A DNA stretch of 64,000 nt from Thozetella sp. PMI_491 (lineage: Eukaryota; Ascomycota; Sordariomycetes; Chaetosphaeriales; Chaetosphaeriaceae). A model generated the notes under the pieces. The model was not told where the DNA came from. It saw only the letters and a program-made list of their open reading frames with translations, and did not search any database. The DNA lies in NCBI GenBank assembly GCA_021432635.1, contig MU270016.1:1135905-1199904 (forward strand). Direction: 5' to 3'. Numbering within the stretch: the stretch's first letter is position 1; each line of letters starts with the position of its first letter. The position numbers were made by a program, and so were the translations under genes. Positions 21,778 through 33,189 of the stretch are shown one piece after another.

Positions 21778-24024
21778 ATGGCGTCTTGCCCCTTCAACAG
21801 CCCGCACAGGCTGTTCGAAGATCTCGCGGCCATCCGGAGCGCCGCTTCGGATCCCGAAACAGAAGCCGGCTCGCGCTGTCCCTTTGACAAAACGCTTAAC
21901 GGTTTCGTCGTTACTCGCTACGATGATATCGTGCACGTACTGGACCAGCCCGAGCTCTTCTCCTCCCGCCCTACCGTCCCGGATTTCCCGCCGCCGGTAG
22001 CACCCTTGTTCGCCGGCCGGGTTCCGTCTAAGGGAACGCTGCTTGGATGGGACAACCCAGACCACGATCGGCTCCGCCGAAGCGTATCCTCCTTCTTCGT
22101 CCCGCGCCGCCTCGCTCAGTTTGAACCACTGATGCGTGCCAAGGCGCACGAGCTAATTGATGGATTTATCGCCAGTGGCTCCGTCGACGTCAAGTCAGCT
22201 TTCGCGCTACCCCTGCCCTTGCAGATGGTGGTCACCATTGCCGGGCTCGATCCCGACCGATGGGAGTGGATCGGCCGAGGACTGGCACTCTTTGGCGGCA
22301 TCACGGAGGCCGGCAACGCTAGCATACAGGAAAAGGTCCAAAACGTGCTAGACCTGCACGACTATGTGGCAACTGTCATCCAGGAACGCAAGACGGACCG
22401 CCGGAATGACTTGATTAGCCATATATGGAACGAAAGGGACGCCGGTGTGGTGGAGATGACCGACTTTGAGCATCTTGCTATGATCCCGGGGCTATTGTTG
22501 GCTGGTCATGAGACGACCACCAATGTTCTGTCCATGGCTCTGGCACATCTCCTACATCGCGGCCTCTGGGAGACCGTGACAAGGGACGAACAGTCCATCA
22601 CTGCGGCGATCGAGGAGTTGCTCCGATACGAGTCTGCAATCACCGGTATGCCCCGAGAAGTGACCCAAAAGACCGAGATCAGTGGTCAGACTTTTGAAGC
22701 GGGCGATCGGCTCTTCGTTGCCTACAACTCCGGGAGCCGGGACCCAACTTACTTCTCGGACCCCGCAACACTAGACATCGACCGAAAGCCCAAGACCCAG
22801 CATCTCGGCTTCGGCCGGGGGATTCATGCCTGCCTCGGCGCACCTTTCGCCCGCCTGCTACTCCGGACCGAGTTCGCCGTGATTCGGGAAAGGATCCCGA
22901 ACCTAAGACTGGTGACCAAGTACGAAGAGGTCCCATACGGCCGCGTGCACGAAGCACGAGGAGTTCGCGAAGTACAGATCGCGTGGGATCCGCCGGCAGT
23001 TGTCCCGGCCGCAGTGAGTGGGCCGAGGCGGGATGTCGTTGCTGCTACAAAACCGAGCCGGAGTTCGGAAATTCAGGCAAGGGTGCAAAGTGTCTCGCCC
23101 ATTGCCGATGGTATCCTGCAATTCTCCTTCTCAGCCTCTCCGGGGCGGTCATTGCCTAGCTGGACACCAGGTGCACATATCGATATTCCCGTTGGCAACC
23201 TTGGGTATCGCCAATACTCGCTGTGCTCAAGTCAGAACGAACCTGATGTGTGGCAAATTGCCGTCCTCAAAGAAGAGCACGGGCTGGGAGGTTCGAAGTT
23301 CCTTCATGAGACCGTGTCGGTAGGCAAGCAATTGGCCATCCGTGGGCCGAGAAATCACTTCGCATTTTCGCCTGCAAGACATCATGTTTTCATTGCCGGG
23401 GGCATAGGCATTACTCCGATCAGGCCGATGCTCGAGGCTGCCAAACAGTGCGGCTCCCACTACCGTCTCGTGTACCTAGGCAAATCTCGGTCCACAATGG
23501 CGTACTGGGACGAGCTTGCTCGCGACCATCCCACCACGATCTGGGCTAAAGACGAACAAGGGGCCCGGTTTGACCTTCATACCGTCTTGTCGCACAGTGT
23601 CTGCGCTGAGACAGACGACATGAAAGTTTATTGTTGCGGACCTGAGTCTCTCGTCACGGCCCTAGAGGAGCATTGCGCAGCGGCCGGCCTTCCCACCGGC
23701 GCATTACGGGTGGAGCGTTTTGCCAGTACGACAAGGGGTGGAGATCGCCCAAAGACGGCTTTCGACGTTCTGCTAGAGCGTAGTGGTCGACGCCTGCATG
23801 TCCCCAAGGATCGGTCCGTGTTGGAAGTGTTGCGGGATAACGGCGTCGACATCATGTCAACATGCTCTAAGGGGGTCTGTGGGACGTGTGAGGTTGGCGT
23901 CGTGGATTGCCAACCTGACCATCGGGATGCCGTTCTAAGCGACCTCGAGAAGGCTGAAAACCAGACAATGATGACGTGCGTTTCCCGATGTCTAGGCCGC
24001 GAGCTTGTACTTGACTTATGGTAG
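21778..24024 (+). CDS. Self-sufficient P450 fused to PFOR-type reductase and 2Fe-2S ferredoxin
   Basis: One intronless frame of 748 aa. Residues 1-400 are a soluble, bacterial-style P450 with no membrane anchor: I-helix AGHETT (242-247), E280-L-L-R283, heme loop FGRGIHACLG (345-354, C352). A short linker leads to a phthalate-dioxygenase-reductase-like part: flavin motif R478-Q-Y-S and nucleotide motif GGIGITP (541-547). The C-terminal ferredoxin has the plant-type 2Fe-2S cysteines C696-x4-C701-x2-C704-x29-C734. This is the class VII (CYP116B) order: electrons would pass NAD(P)H to flavin to 2Fe-2S to heme. Bacterial members hydroxylate or dealkylate aromatics, terpenes and thiocarbamates. Lack of introns in an intron-rich neighbourhood and the bacterial layout suggest horizontal origin (inference). 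Start chosen at MASCPF, which gives the usual short N-terminus. All key residues are present, so it should be active. Confidence 0.92.
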   Translation: MASCPFNSPHRLFEDLAAIRSAASDPETEAGSRCPFDKTLNGFVVTRYDDIVHVLDQPELFSSRPTVPDFPPPVAPLFAGRVPSKGTLLGWDNPDHDRLRRSVSSFFVPRRLAQFEPLMRAKAHELIDGFIASGSVDVKSAFALPLPLQMVVTIAGLDPDRWEWIGRGLALFGGITEAGNASIQEKVQNVLDLHDYVATVIQERKTDRRNDLISHIWNERDAGVVEMTDFEHLAMIPGLLLAGHETTTNVLSMALAHLLHRGLWETVTRDEQSITAAIEELLRYESAITGMPREVTQKTEISGQTFEAGDRLFVAYNSGSRDPTYFSDPATLDIDRKPKTQHLGFGRGIHACLGAPFARLLLRTEFAVIRERIPNLRLVTKYEEVPYGRVHEARGVREVQIAWDPPAVVPAAVSGPRRDVVAATKPSRSSEIQARVQSVSPIADGILQFSFSASPGRSLPSWTPGAHIDIPVGNLGYRQYSLCSSQNEPDVWQIAVLKEEHGLGGSKFLHETVSVGKQLAIRGPRNHFAFSPARHHVFIAGGIGITPIRPMLEAAKQCGSHYRLVYLGKSRSTMAYWDELARDHPTTIWAKDEQGARFDLHTVLSHSVCAETDDMKVYCCGPESLVTALEEHCAAAGLPTGALRVERFASTTRGGDRPKTAFDVLLERSGRRLHVPKDRSVLEVLRDNGVDIMSTCSKGVCGTCEVGVVDCQPDHRDAVLSDLEKAENQTMMTCVSRCLGRELVLDLW

Positions 24025-24528
24025 AGATGTCTGTAATACTATCTTACTTTATTGCCTAATTATCCGAGTTGTCGCTCAGCAATGATTCAATTTCACGCTT
24101 CGGATGCCTCACTAAACTCCATACATAATGCGTGTTCGGTTTGGCTTACCGTCCATCGCCAGTTGAGTAGAGCAGGCCATCGCAACCGCCGAACAGTCCG
24201 ATAGAGGCCCCACACTTGCGATTTCGTATCATTTACTTGCCCATTTCCCTTTCTTTGCTAGCGCAACAAATAGCGTAGACTAGCAAGGCTTGCATAAAGT
24301 TGCACTACAGTGTGAACGTAGCAAAAGTTCCTCACAACCCGCCGCCTTGGCGCAGAGTGACTGCTGACTGGCCCAAAACTTGGAAGATACCCCTTCCCAA
24401 TTGCTGCCCGCAATCTCTACTTTCGAAAGTTGCCCACTGTCGCGATTTCTCCTCTGAAACCTTCCCAGACTCCGCCTCCGACTCGGGTCGACCTGTGCCA
24501 ACAGCAGAAATTTGGGAAACCTTCCACG
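24025..24528. other. Intergenic, nothing recognised
   Basis: About 500 bp, 3' flank of the P450 fusion and promoter of the next gene. Confidence 0.5.
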
Positions 24529-26229
24529 ATGCCTTCTAGTTCTTCCGATTTCGCCTGCAATTCGCTTTGCCTGCGGGGAATGGGTGAACAGGTACGCTGC
24601 CTCTTAGCCGCCCTCTGTTCATCTTATCGGCTGCCTCGAGGCTGATTAGCTTTGCTATGTACAGATCAGAAGTCGCAGGTTGCTGTACAATCTATGCCTT
24701 GTGAATAAGCTTTTCGGGGCAGAGTTCTCGCCTCTCTTATACCGCAAAATTACTGCGAAGACGAACCATCAAGTGGCTAGCCTCCTCACAAGTCCCTATC
24801 TTATCCATGCTATCGCTTTCACGGGTCTCGGGCAGTTAGAACCGCCTATAGACGATGAAGATGATGACGTTATCCAAGAATTACTTGCCAATCTCCCCAG
24901 GCTCGAAAAGTTCTCGTGAGTCTTCCGACAGTTCAGCTACGGCCAATCACACTCCCTACCGTCTACTAATGAGCAGCGGTACGAGGTAGATGGAAGGCAC
25001 CTTTGACACAAGCCGTAATCGATGCATTGCATACTTCACAGCACAAGCTCAAATCTCTCTGTATCGAGTACCCAGAGGGCATGGAACAAGATATCATGGG
25101 CTTGATATCCGCGCAAGAGGAGGAATATCGCGACGCCGACGATGAGGAGGAGGAGGCACGGAAGTTGTATCTAAAACAGGACGTCTCGAATTTCTCAAAT
25201 CTCGAAGAGCTCACCATCACTAACATATACGGAGACCTCAATATCTGGAGACGCCAGCTCGTACATCTTCTCAAGAGCTCGCCCAACCTTCGCCATCTTC
25301 ATCTTGGCCTGTCCTATAATGTCGTGGAGCGACACTGTCATGATGGGCTCCACGAGCTGTTCACAGATTTCTTCGACGAAATATGTAACGACTTCACCCA
25401 GTCCGGCTGCTCGCCATTGAAGCTGCGGTCTCTCGGCTGCGGGACTTGCTTTCTCCCACAGAGCGTCACCGCGCTGCACAAGCTCACAGAGATGGAATAC
25501 TTAGAGGAACTCTATATCCGGAATGAAAATATCTCAACACACACTGACTGGTTCTTCATCTATGATGATGACGGTACCAGTTTCATTCCTTTCGACAGCA
25601 TTCTCTCTCGTGCCTGCCCACGCCTTCGCCGGTTTTCAGCCCACCAACTTGCCAAGGACGTTGTTGATGCACTGGCTAGTGACCAGGCATTACCCATTCT
25701 TCCACAGCTTGCAGTTTTTATCGAGTCCCAGGACATATGGGATGAGGAGATGGCGCTGCTGTTGCAAGCTGACCTCGATCACCCAGCGCTACCTCTAAAG
25801 CTAAGGATGATGGACCTCGACCTCGACCGGGGCCAAAGGGGAGAGCCGTCCGCAGAACAAATCCTCGACAACTTGGTCGCTACTAACGCAGAAACTCTGC
25901 AAGGATTAGCTGTCCACTTGACCGGAACGCCCGGCAACTTTGAAGACCTCGATGCACTGCAGAAAGCGCTTCGCCAACTCCCCCATTTAACACAATTCAT
26001 GATTGTGTATAAATCGCATTTTGGTGGGTTTGAAGAGGACGAATGTCTCCGCACAGCGGAGAAGATTGCAAACGCGGTGCCTCAGCTGCGCTACATCAGT
26101 GTCTATGGTCATTACTGGGCCATCTGGCACGTGAGCGACGGTGAGACGAGTGCAAGCTTAGAAAGGCTAGAAGAGCCCAGCGAGCGAGAGCATGTTGAGC
26201 TTTTCGTGCACGACACTTTCACGCCCTGA
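24529..26229 (+). CDS. F-box/LRR-like protein
   Basis: Exons 24529-24591, 24665-24915 and 24990-26229 (517 aa). The third exon begins at the GGTAG acceptor that yields KFSWKAPLTQAVIDAL; nearer AGs give a stop. After the second exon start, RRLLYNLCLVNKLF and SPLLYRKI resemble the second half of fungal F-box regions, and the rest consists of irregular leucine-rich segments (LRHLHLGL, LEELYIRN, PRLRRFSAHQL). An acidic run (DADDEEEEA) lies near residue 145. The first F-box helix (LP-E) is not evident in the 21-aa exon 1, so the true 5' end may differ. Members of this large fungal family are assumed to be SCF-ligase adaptors; no target can be named. Confidence 0.65.
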
Positions 26230-26547
26230 AATTCATACTTTCGTATCGCAGTCCGTGCATGCAGGTAATGAAATACACTTGACTTATTGCAATAGTCTTA
26301 CTTAGTGTGGTACGTGGACTGGAACAAAGAATGAGGTAGCTTAATTGACCACATAGACTTCTCATTACACTCGAAGCGCTGCTCGCTATCATCTACTTTG
26401 GTAATCGATAATCAAGGCATGTTGTATTGGCTATATCAAGCGCTCTTGATTTACATCAAACGCCTTTCAAAACAGACCTTATGTTTCCGATCACATAGCT
26501 GCACTCAGCGTGTCGCCTTAGCCATGAGTCATCGCAAAACCTGGTTT
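26230..26547. other. Intergenic between converging genes
   Basis: 318 bp holding the two 3' UTRs; nothing else seen. Confidence 0.5.
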
Positions 26548-27998
26548 CTAGCCCTTTAGAAAGTCCCAAGTTGCTGCTGCTTGGACCTTCGTCACGTGCA
26601 AGAACTCTTTAATCGATGCGTATTCGTCCACTGAAGCCACTATAAGACATAAACATATTAGGTACAGTCTGATGTTTCGCCAAGCTTTATCTCAATCTAA
26701 GGCACAGGGAGCGTTTGGCGACAGAGAACTTACTCTTGTAAGGACTGCACCCATATGTGTATGCAGGTACTCCTGCATAACGGTAGTGTTTGCAGTCAGT
26801 AGCGCCCATGGAGGGAATAGGGATGGGCTGTTTGGCATCTGGTGCCAAATCCTTGGCGTTCTCGACAAGGAGGCTGACGATTGAATGGCTAATGCTGGAG
26901 AAGCTGTAAGGGTTACTTGCTGCCTGCTGGACCTCTAACTCGATTGTGGCACCCTGATCCTTGTAGCTTGTAGCAATAGGCTCCATCACCGCAAGCACCT
27001 GCTCCTTGGTCAACCCAACGGGAAGTCGGATATCCGCCTCGAATACGCAGGTGGACGGAATCATGTTGACCTGTAAGCGAGTTAAATTTCCGATATACCA
27101 CTAGCCTAGTGGACGAAGACGAGGACGAGAAGGAGAACCGCCATACTTTAAGGCCACCTTTAATAGTTCCAATGTTGACTGTAGGGCGATCGATGATGTC
27201 TGCAGTACCGGCACCCATAGTCTCATCTATCACCCTCCGGACTTCAGGCTTGGCAAGGTGGGCTGCCATCTCCGCGGGGAGGTCAACGGGAATTGCCTCG
27301 ACGTCCCGTACGACATCCGTGATAAATGCTGAGGCCGTCCGGATGGCGCCCTTGCTCAAGTTGGTATATGCCCCATGCGCATCCCTTGTCTTGACAGTCA
27401 CAGTCATCCTGAGCGTGCCCTTCTCCGCGAATCGGATCGTCCCGCAACCGCCCGGCTCCGTGTTCATCATCAAGTCACCGCCCCATCTAGCCCGATCTTG
27501 CTGGATGAGATATTTGGTGCCCCACTTACCCCCCGTCTCCTCGTCAGATACAGCGCACAGAGCTACGCTACCGGAGAGCAGGTCTCTTCTCTCGTACAGA
27601 TAGGCGTAGGCGACGACTAGCGACGCAGTTCCGGATTTCATATCGACAACGCCGCGACCGTGGATCTGATCGCCAACGATTTCCCCTGACCACGGGTCTC
27701 GGCTCCAGCCGGCTCCGTCGCCGACAGGAAAAACGTCAATGTGTCCGTTCATTACAACGCGTGGCCCCGAACCTTTGCCCCCTTGGAACTCGGACACTAC
27801 ATTCGGCTGGCCCGGCTGTGGTTCGATTATCTCATAAGGGATGCCCTTACTCGTCAGGTAATCGGTGAGTACAGTCGCCGCGATGGTGGTGTCACCCGGT
27901 GGATTTGGGCATGCCGCCCGAACAAAAGCTTGCAGCAGGTCAATCTGACTCTGCTTATCGGCATCGAGGGCCTTCAGCAGGAGTGTTTTCGGATCCAT
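26548..27998 (-). CDS. M20 metallopeptidase (acetylornithine deacetylase / desuccinylase type)
   Basis: Exons 27998-27147, 27070-26734 and 26639-26548 (426 aa). Di-zinc site motifs of the ArgE/DapE/CPG2 family are in place: H86-x-D88 (NGHIDVFP), D119 (GRGVVDMKSG), catalytic E153-E154 (SDEETGG), an acidic ligand in NTEPGG, and the C-terminal His in DCKHYR. The dimerisation (lid) domain lies between, with the usual DAHGAYTNL. No signal peptide, so it is probably cytosolic. Amide-bond hydrolysis of an N-acyl amino acid or similar is expected; a housekeeping role in arginine synthesis is less likely because fungi normally use a mitochondrial acetyl-cycling pathway. Next to the regulator at 28401-30475, same strand. 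Confidence 0.88.
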
Positions 27999-28400
27999 GG
28001 GGAGAGAGGTGCGGTGTTGACTGAATATGAATTTTCGCGGGCAGATGGTCTATTTGACTCTGGGAGAATCAATGACTGGAACCGGCAGAAGAAACTTGCG
28101 GTTGTTTAGCCCAGAGGTCATCTATTATATACGCATGTCCCAGGAGTTCGATATTCTTGTCTTGCGGGGCCAGGTGCGCTCTTCTCCGTACCCCACTTAC
28201 TATTTCCGTGATGCTGTTGTCATTGGTCCGGCGAGATATACAGAATGCGCGCTTCTCCGCTGAGGTCGATTTTGAAGTCCAGACGTTCGTATAAGCTGTT
28301 TTGTTTCAATATGGCCGTGACTATCCTGGTTAAACTCGGCCCATATAATTGGGGCCCTGTCTCTTCGACCACCTCCACCAGCATTGTTATGGTAACTCCA
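27999..28400. other. Intergenic, promoter of the M20 gene
   Basis: 402 bp; no gene-like frame. Confidence 0.5.
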
Positions 28401-30475
28401 TTAGGCAGCCATGCCTCTCCGTACGAGCTCTCTCGCGAGCCGTGAAAGGAGCTCTTCGAAGACATCTAACAAGCCCCGCATCCCGGGCCATCTCTCTGCA
28501 CACCAGTGGAGCAGCCATGAAGAGAGCCTGGACATGTCCAGGAACGATGCATAGTCAATTACATTACGGGGCTCGACTTCCTCGCCCGAATCGCCGCCCT
28601 CGTACCAATGGCGGAAACGCCACACCGTCCGTACCCGTCCATCCAACGCTAGCAATATGTGCCCGACGAGCGTACTCGTTGCCATCCAGATGTAGTGTGC
28701 CGAGATCAATGTAAGAGGATAAGAGCCAAGGACAGAGCCGTGTGGTGCCTTGAGCAAACGCTCGTACGCGCGGAGCAGTGCGCAAGCGGCTTCATAGCTG
28801 TCGGCTACGATAACGAAATCGCAAGGCTCAGCCCGCTCAGTCGAGCTTACCCGTGTTGCGAGTAATGCCCGCAGCAATAGCGGCTGGAAGAGGAAGCAGA
28901 TAGTCTGGTTATACCCTTGAACGCAGGTCAACGTGGCGTATCCAGCAAAATTGTCGGGCACGGGAACCTCGGCACGCCATTCGGATATAGCGGCATACTG
29001 TTCACGCAGCCACGGCATTGAGTATGCAAGGTCTGGTGTTACCGCCGGCATGTACACGGTACGGAATATCTCAGACCGCAGATACACCAAGCGGTAGTGA
29101 TGAGCAAAGGCAGCTGCCTGCACGGTGGTGTCTCCACTGACTGAGTAACCATCACTGTCTGGCGTCGTGTATGCCGGTAGTGCATTTGGGTACTCAGTTG
29201 TGATGATGGTCTCCGGCAGGTCGGATCCCCGTCCGAAGAGCTGGCCCGTTATGCGCTCCAAGGCATACAAAGCCCAGAAAGTAGATCTTCGAAGCATCTG
29301 GCGCCGGAGCATGTCTTCGTCTATAGCGGGCAAGGGCTGTTGGTAAACAGAGGCCGGGGAGGTGGAATGGTCCACAAGATCCTCCTCCTTGTGATAGCCT
29401 AGTTCGATCGCAAGTCGGCAGGCATAGTCGAGTAGCCTCCAAATTTCTCCCTTTCGCGGATAGAACAGGCAGAAGATTATCAGGAGCAAGAGTGCCTGCA
29501 GCGAAGCAGGAGATGCCTCAGAGGTGACCTCTTCAACGCAACCGAGTGCGTCGTCGTAGTAGGCGAGACTCTCGGCCGTCCTAGAGGGTCGATGCCGCGC
29601 CTCGGTGGCACAAGAAATGGCACACACGAGCGATATTCGAAAGAACCGATGAGCGTCATCTCTTCGAAGGTCCTTTGCTGAAAAGCCAGGCCGGTCTCTC
29701 AAAGCCAGGTAAGTCTGTAGATCGAGGGGAATCGTGGTCTCGTCGAGGAAGCGATACACAGCATTGCTTGTTCTCATGTACAATTCTATTAGGCTCTGCA
29801 CATCTGTTACCGGAGCAGGTTCGATGCGGCGAAGGAAAACGTCTTGTTCTGGAGATTCTCGGAGTTCGCTGCGAGAAGCTGTCTCTACTTCGGGGACGAA
29901 GCCTTTCAGGTAGGCATGCTGAACGACCTGGGCCGAGAGGGCAAAAACTGAGCTGAAACCCCAGTATCGCAACTTGGTGGAATCAGAAGCTGCGGGTATG
30001 AGTACGTCAAAAGAGAAACTCGGTCCAGGAGGCCCGGGGGCGATAGCAATACTGCTGGGAACGGAGGCATTACCTCCGCCCAGGGACTCAAGTGCTGACT
30101 CTGTCTTCTTTGTTCTCTCATCTTGTAGGAGACGAAGGTGCTCTAGACGAGCTACTAGCGACTGTACGTGCCTGTGAAGGTTTCGGCTTCGGTTTAGCTA
30201 TTCACAAGGGGCCAGAGGACAAGCAGCCTGATCGAATTCACTTACTCTCTTGAAACTTTCCTGTCAGAGCCGGGGTCGATGAACGTGCACTCCTCATCTG
30301 CTTTTTGGCACGTCCGGCATTGCGGTAGTAGGGTATCGCATTTCCGTCGCAGGCGTCGGCAGCGCTGGCAGGCTGGCAAACGAGCCCGAATGGCCTCGGG
30401 AACGCCTCTTGGGGCCACGGAGTCACGTAAACTGGCACGGACCACAGGGGATGAGTCTTCAATCCTTTCACTCAT
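28401..30475 (-). CDS. Zn2Cys6 transcription factor
   Basis: Two exons, 30475-30246 and 30171-28401 (666 aa). Zinc cluster C36, C39, C46, C53, C56, C63 (CQRCRRLRRKCD, QCRTCQKADEEC). The intron junction restores a coiled-coil-like linker (HVQSLVARLEHLRLLQDE) right after the cluster, normal for dimeric CGG-binding regulators. The fungal_trans domain spans about 180-500 (CLFYPRKGEIWRLLDYACRLAIELGYH). Nuclear regulator; targets unknown. It starts head-to-head with another Zn2Cys6 gene 273 bp away. Confidence 0.87.
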
Positions 30476-30748
30476 GATGATCGTGCTAGCATCTTAGCTA
30501 GGACGCGTCTTAGCTAGGACGCGGTGAACCGTGCGGTGCAAGAGTCACCGGTGACTGAGAAGGCCGTCGATGTCGTCAGTTGGGCCCACTTTCATAACCG
30601 TAGGGCAACGGATCCAAATGCCGAGATCCGCCGGGTGTGCGCGTATCTCCGTCTACTCTAGCTTCAACGCAGCAGCCGACCAACCGGTCAGTGGTAGGTA
30701 CGATACAGCATCGGATTCTGCTGCTGCTGCTGCTGCCGGCCTGTTCAG
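30476..30748. promoter_or_regulatory. Shared promoter of two divergent Zn2Cys6 genes
   Basis: A 273-bp bidirectional interval. A (CTG)6 tract lies at 30718-30735, and an imperfect direct repeat CTTAGCTAGGACGCG at 30493-30508 / 30509-30523. Confidence 0.5.
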
Positions 30749-32804
30749 ATGCCATATACATGCGTGCGAGCTATCCTCTCATGCTCACGATGTAGGAAAC
30801 GAAAGATCAAAGTGTGTTTTCCATCTTTGCCGTGAGCAATTGGCACCGCGCATCTCCACCCGACTCAATCGCTGACGATCTCGGCAGTGCGATAGAAAGA
30901 TACCAACTTGCACGCCGTGCGTCAAGGCAGAGGTGGATTGTCTTGGCGTGTCATCAATTGAGGATGACATACCAAGAAGCCTCTTGCAGTCTCTGGAGTC
31001 CGAAATCGCCGAACTCGAGGCTGAGCTGGCAACTGGCGATGCACCAGACACCACGGAGACGGTGACAAATTCGGCGAGGGTGGTTCTGGGTAGCCCTATG
31101 GTACAATCGCCATTAGACGGCGAGCCGCAGGAATCGAATATCGACCAGCCATACCATTTACCTGCGGTGTCTGTAAGAGGAAGCGGGGATGAGGTCGCTC
31201 GGGCTGCTGTCCTCTCTAGCAGTTTTATGCAGGCTATGATATCAACGGTAATGCCTAGTGGCTCAGCATCGACCGATCTCCTCATCAAAGTGCGGCTTGG
31301 GATGACACCATCTTTGACCCAGCTTAGGCAGAGCAGCAGTGTCAACGCCGCCAAGTCTAACCAGGGCAGCAGCGGGCTGGGGGCGAATGCCTTACGCAGC
31401 ATCCCGCCCGACATCGCTAGAGCGCTCGTCCGCAAGTACACCACCTCGTTACACCCACACTACCCCTTTTTGAGCCCTACATCGCTGTGGGAACACTTTA
31501 GCCTTGTTTCCGGTGTTATCGGCTGGTCTGGTAGAACACGGTTGGCCGACGAGACACCGACACCGTGTGCGATCCCACCGTCTCACGACTTCCTCATCGT
31601 CTATCTCGTGCTCGCCATCTCTGTTACCCTCGGGATCGCTGATGCATCACAAGAAGGGCGATGCATGTCCCTCTCAGCCTCGCTGTTTACGGAAGGGATA
31701 GAGCATTTTTGCAGCCTAAGTTCGTGTACTTCCGACCTGACCTGGCTGCAAGCCATTCTGTTGATGCTGCTGTATGCCACTATTCTTCCTCGGTCGGCGA
31801 ACGTCTGGGTACTGTCCGGCGCTGCCATGAGAGCGTGCGTGGAGTTTGGGTTACATAGAGAAAGGCCGTACTATATAGAGGAGAGCGGAGGCACACAGGC
31901 AAAGGAGGCGCGTCGGATGCTGTTTTGGTCGGCCTATTGCATGGATCGCAACATTTGCTCTGCTCTTCAGCGCCCTTTATCGACGCCAGACGCGGCCATC
32001 AACCTCGAGCTGCCTCGACAAGGGGCAGGCGCCGTTTTTCTCTTTTCGATTCAGTACCATCAACTGCTCTCCGAGATCACTCAAATGCACTTCCAAGACC
32101 ACAAACTTCCCGACGGGGTGACCTGGGAGCTGTGGCTAGCTTCCCTTGAACATCGACTCCGCCACTGGCACGCAACATATCCCCGAGACGTGCTGCCGAT
32201 CTGCTCGATAGACTTTTCTCTCTCACGCGGCTTGATGATGCTCCACCGCCCTTCGCCGCGGATACGACTGCCATCCGAGAGCAGTTTGCTGCTTGCATTT
32301 GAGGCTGCGTGCAGTTCGGCGCGCCATAACCGTGACGAGATTCGGTCCGGTTTCCTCCGGCGGCCGTGGCTGTCAGCCCATCACACGCTTGAGGCTGCCA
32401 TGGTTGTGCTATTCTCCTTACGGCACGGGCATCATGTTATTAAAGCCAGGTTCCGTCCGACCCAAGTTTTCGACATGACCAAGCTACTCACGGCCAACTT
32501 TCTCGATATTGCGGACCAGGGATGGCCAGAAGTGTCGGACTATGCCGGCGTTTATGAGCGCCTACTCGGAAGCCTCCTAGAGCCTGTCCTATCAAACACG
32601 GCCACATTGCAGTTCTCGGTTGCACAGGATGCTGAACTAATGCGACTACTATATCCTGGGCCTGCGCAGCTAGAGAAGTTGCGGCTGGGGCAGCGAGCGC
32701 AGCAAGATGAGACATGGCAATTCGACTCGACAATGTGGGACATGGCATTTGACTTTCTTAGTTTCGATAGCATTGGCGACGGTTGCAGTGCTCATGATGA
32801 CTAG
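30749..32804 (+). CDS. Zn2Cys6 transcription factor
   Basis: Exons 30749-30811 and 30888-32804 (659 aa). The intron lies inside the zinc cluster between K21 and C22; splicing yields C12, C15, C22, C29, C32, C39 (CSRCRKRKIK / CDRKIPTCTPC). Without it the cluster is lost and the protein would appear to start at 30933. The linker holds a heptad-like stretch (LLQSLESEIAELEAELA). Fungal_trans region at about 230-480 (GAAMRACVEFGLHRE, EARRMLFWSAYCMDRNICSALQRP). The ATG at 30749 gives a short leader; an upstream exon is possible because a CAG precedes it. Nuclear regulator, targets unknown. Confidence 0.83.
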
Positions 32805-33189
32805 ACATGCTGTAAATCCCGATATCGAGGGGCCAAGATACAAATTTAGATCTTGGCGACAGTGATCTTGAGTTGCCAACCACCGGCTCGTCGCCTGCTG
32901 GACACGTCGATAGACAGCTGCCTGTTGGTGAAAATTGCATCCCCACCGCACTCTCCGCAGACCATTCCGTCGAGGGCCAAATGGAATAATTGGCGTCATT
33001 TTGGGCATGGAGGAATATGTTATATTTGAACCCGACAACGTTTGTGAAAAGACGCAAGTTGAGGTGGGCTCCACGTCCTTCAATCGAGCGTCCACTGAGC
33101 TGCACCACAAAGGCCTTGACGTCGTCGTCCTGGAACGATATGTAACCAGTTTCCAACCACCCATCTTTGCTAATTGGGCGCAGCAGCAT
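32758..33189 (-). CDS. Hypothetical small protein, uncertain
   Basis: A 143-codon minus-strand frame starting at the ATG at 33189, overlapping the last 47 bp of the Zn2Cys6 gene tail-to-tail. The first 90 residues look protein-like (alternating hydrophobics, GWLETGYISFQ, LNLRLFTNVVGFKYNIFLHAQ), suggesting a beta-sandwich, while the last 50 do not; a 3' intron or frame loss is possible. No family recognised. It may be a small real gene in the 610-bp gap between the regulator and the HET gene, or a relic. Confidence 0.3.
   Translation of the reverse strand: MLLRPISKDGWLETGYISFQDDDVKAFVVQLSGRSIEGRGAHLNLRLFTNVVGFKYNIFLHAQNDANYSIWPSTEWSAESAVGMQFSPTGSCLSTCPAGDEPVVGNSRSLSPRSKFVSWPLDIGIYSMSSHHEHCNRRQCYRN

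Noticed and set aside
30888-32804. Zn2Cys6 regulator lacking its zinc cluster
   Set aside because: The first half of the cluster is on exon 30749-30811, joined across a 76-nt intron.
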